A stretch of 12,334 nucleotides of DNA from JBQTIP01 sp052388025 (GTDB lineage Bacteria > Actinomycetota > UBA4738 > HRBIN12). Below, one piece after another: positions 12,219 to 12,334 of the stretch. The stretch lies in the NCBI GenBank assembly GCA_052388025.1, contig JBQTIP010000168.1, positions 1-12,334 on the forward strand, read 5' to 3'. Positions within the stretch are counted from its first letter, which is position 1, and each line of letters begins with the position of its first letter. A program made the translations under genes and the position numbers. The notes beneath the pieces were generated by a model. That model saw only the letters and a program-made list of their open reading frames with translations, did no database searches and had not been told where the DNA came from.

Positions 12219-12334
12219 TCAGCGCCTCACGGTGATGACGACCTTTCCCCGGGCGTGCCCGTCTTCCAGATACCGGATCGCCTCGGGGACCTCGCTGAGC
12301 GGGTACGTCTTATCGATGACCGGCGTGACCTTGC
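12219..12334 (-). CDS. Zinc-type alcohol dehydrogenase / NAD(P)H:quinone oxidoreductase (MDR family), C-terminal end
   Basis: Only the last 37 residues are present; the gene continues beyond the right edge. They read KVTPVIDKTYPLSEVPEAIR, then YLEDGHARGKVVITVRR and a TGA at 12221-12219. This is the standard ending of medium-chain dehydrogenase/reductases of the quinone-oxidoreductase-like branch (P-V-I-D-x-x-Y-P-L-x-E-x-x-x-A-x-x-Y-x-x-x-G-x-x-x-GK-V-V-I). These enzymes use NAD(P)H on alcohols, enones or quinones. The substrate and the presence of zinc ligands cannot be judged from this end. It is not obviously related to the haem locus, from which it is separated by the relic island. Confidence 0.85.
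   Translation of the reverse strand, partial: KVTPVIDKTYPLSEVPEAIRYLEDGHARGKVVITVRR

Noticed and set aside
1..12334. CRISPR array, rRNA or intrinsic terminators
   Set aside because: No spaced repeats of CRISPR type and no rRNA-like sequence were seen. No GC hairpin followed by a T-run was found at either convergent junction or after hemB.

Overview
The window is GC-rich, densely coded bacterial chromosome. It carries what appears to be a complete haem b biosynthesis locus, from glutamyl-tRNA to haem, using the C5 pathway and the coproporphyrin-dependent (CPD) terminal branch. Several traits point to an actinobacterium (Actinomycetota), possibly a deep or uncultured lineage: a HemQ with the YPFVR and EHG motifs, a HemB metal site of Cys-Asp-Cys type, a GAGxMS nucleotide loop in HemA, the hemA-C-D-B gene order, and -10-like boxes placed 6-7 nt before start codons as in leaderless genes. 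The taxonomic call is inference; there is no rRNA in the window.

Layout: (i) 1-477, the 3' end of a forward FAD-dependent (DAO-type) oxidoreductase, whose stop codon overlaps that of a reverse-strand P1-family (DmpA-like) self-processing aminopeptidase (474-1583). (ii) A 91-nt divergent promoter region with nested inverted repeats. (iii) A forward operon hemA-hemC-hemD-hemB (1675-5580), every junction a 4-nt stop/start overlap. (iv) A VapBC-type toxin-antitoxin pair (5633-6267) lying between hemB and hemL. (v) hemL (6292-7575) with its own -10-like box. (vi) A convergent reverse operon transcribed hemE-hemH-hemY-hemQ (11626 down to 7568), again with 4-nt overlaps throughout; its 3' end overlaps the 3' end of hemL by 8 nt. 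(vii) 11627-12218, a 592-nt non-coding, scrambled-looking stretch holding inverted and direct repeats, a tRNA 3'-half-like structure and a short fragment resembling a CpaF/TadA secretion ATPase. (viii) The C-terminal end of a reverse-strand medium-chain (zinc-type) dehydrogenase at the right edge.

How the genes work together: HemA and HemL make 5-aminolevulinate from glutamyl-tRNA. HemB, HemC and HemD make uroporphyrinogen III. HemE decarboxylates it to coproporphyrinogen III, HemY oxidises that to coproporphyrin III, HemH inserts iron, and HemQ decarboxylates coprohaem to haem b. No HemF/HemN-type step is needed in this branch and none is seen. The least ordinary items are the VapBC pair inside the haem locus, the four-cysteine segment in the ferrochelatase, the recurring leaderless promoter geometry, and the relic island at 11.6-12.2 kb.
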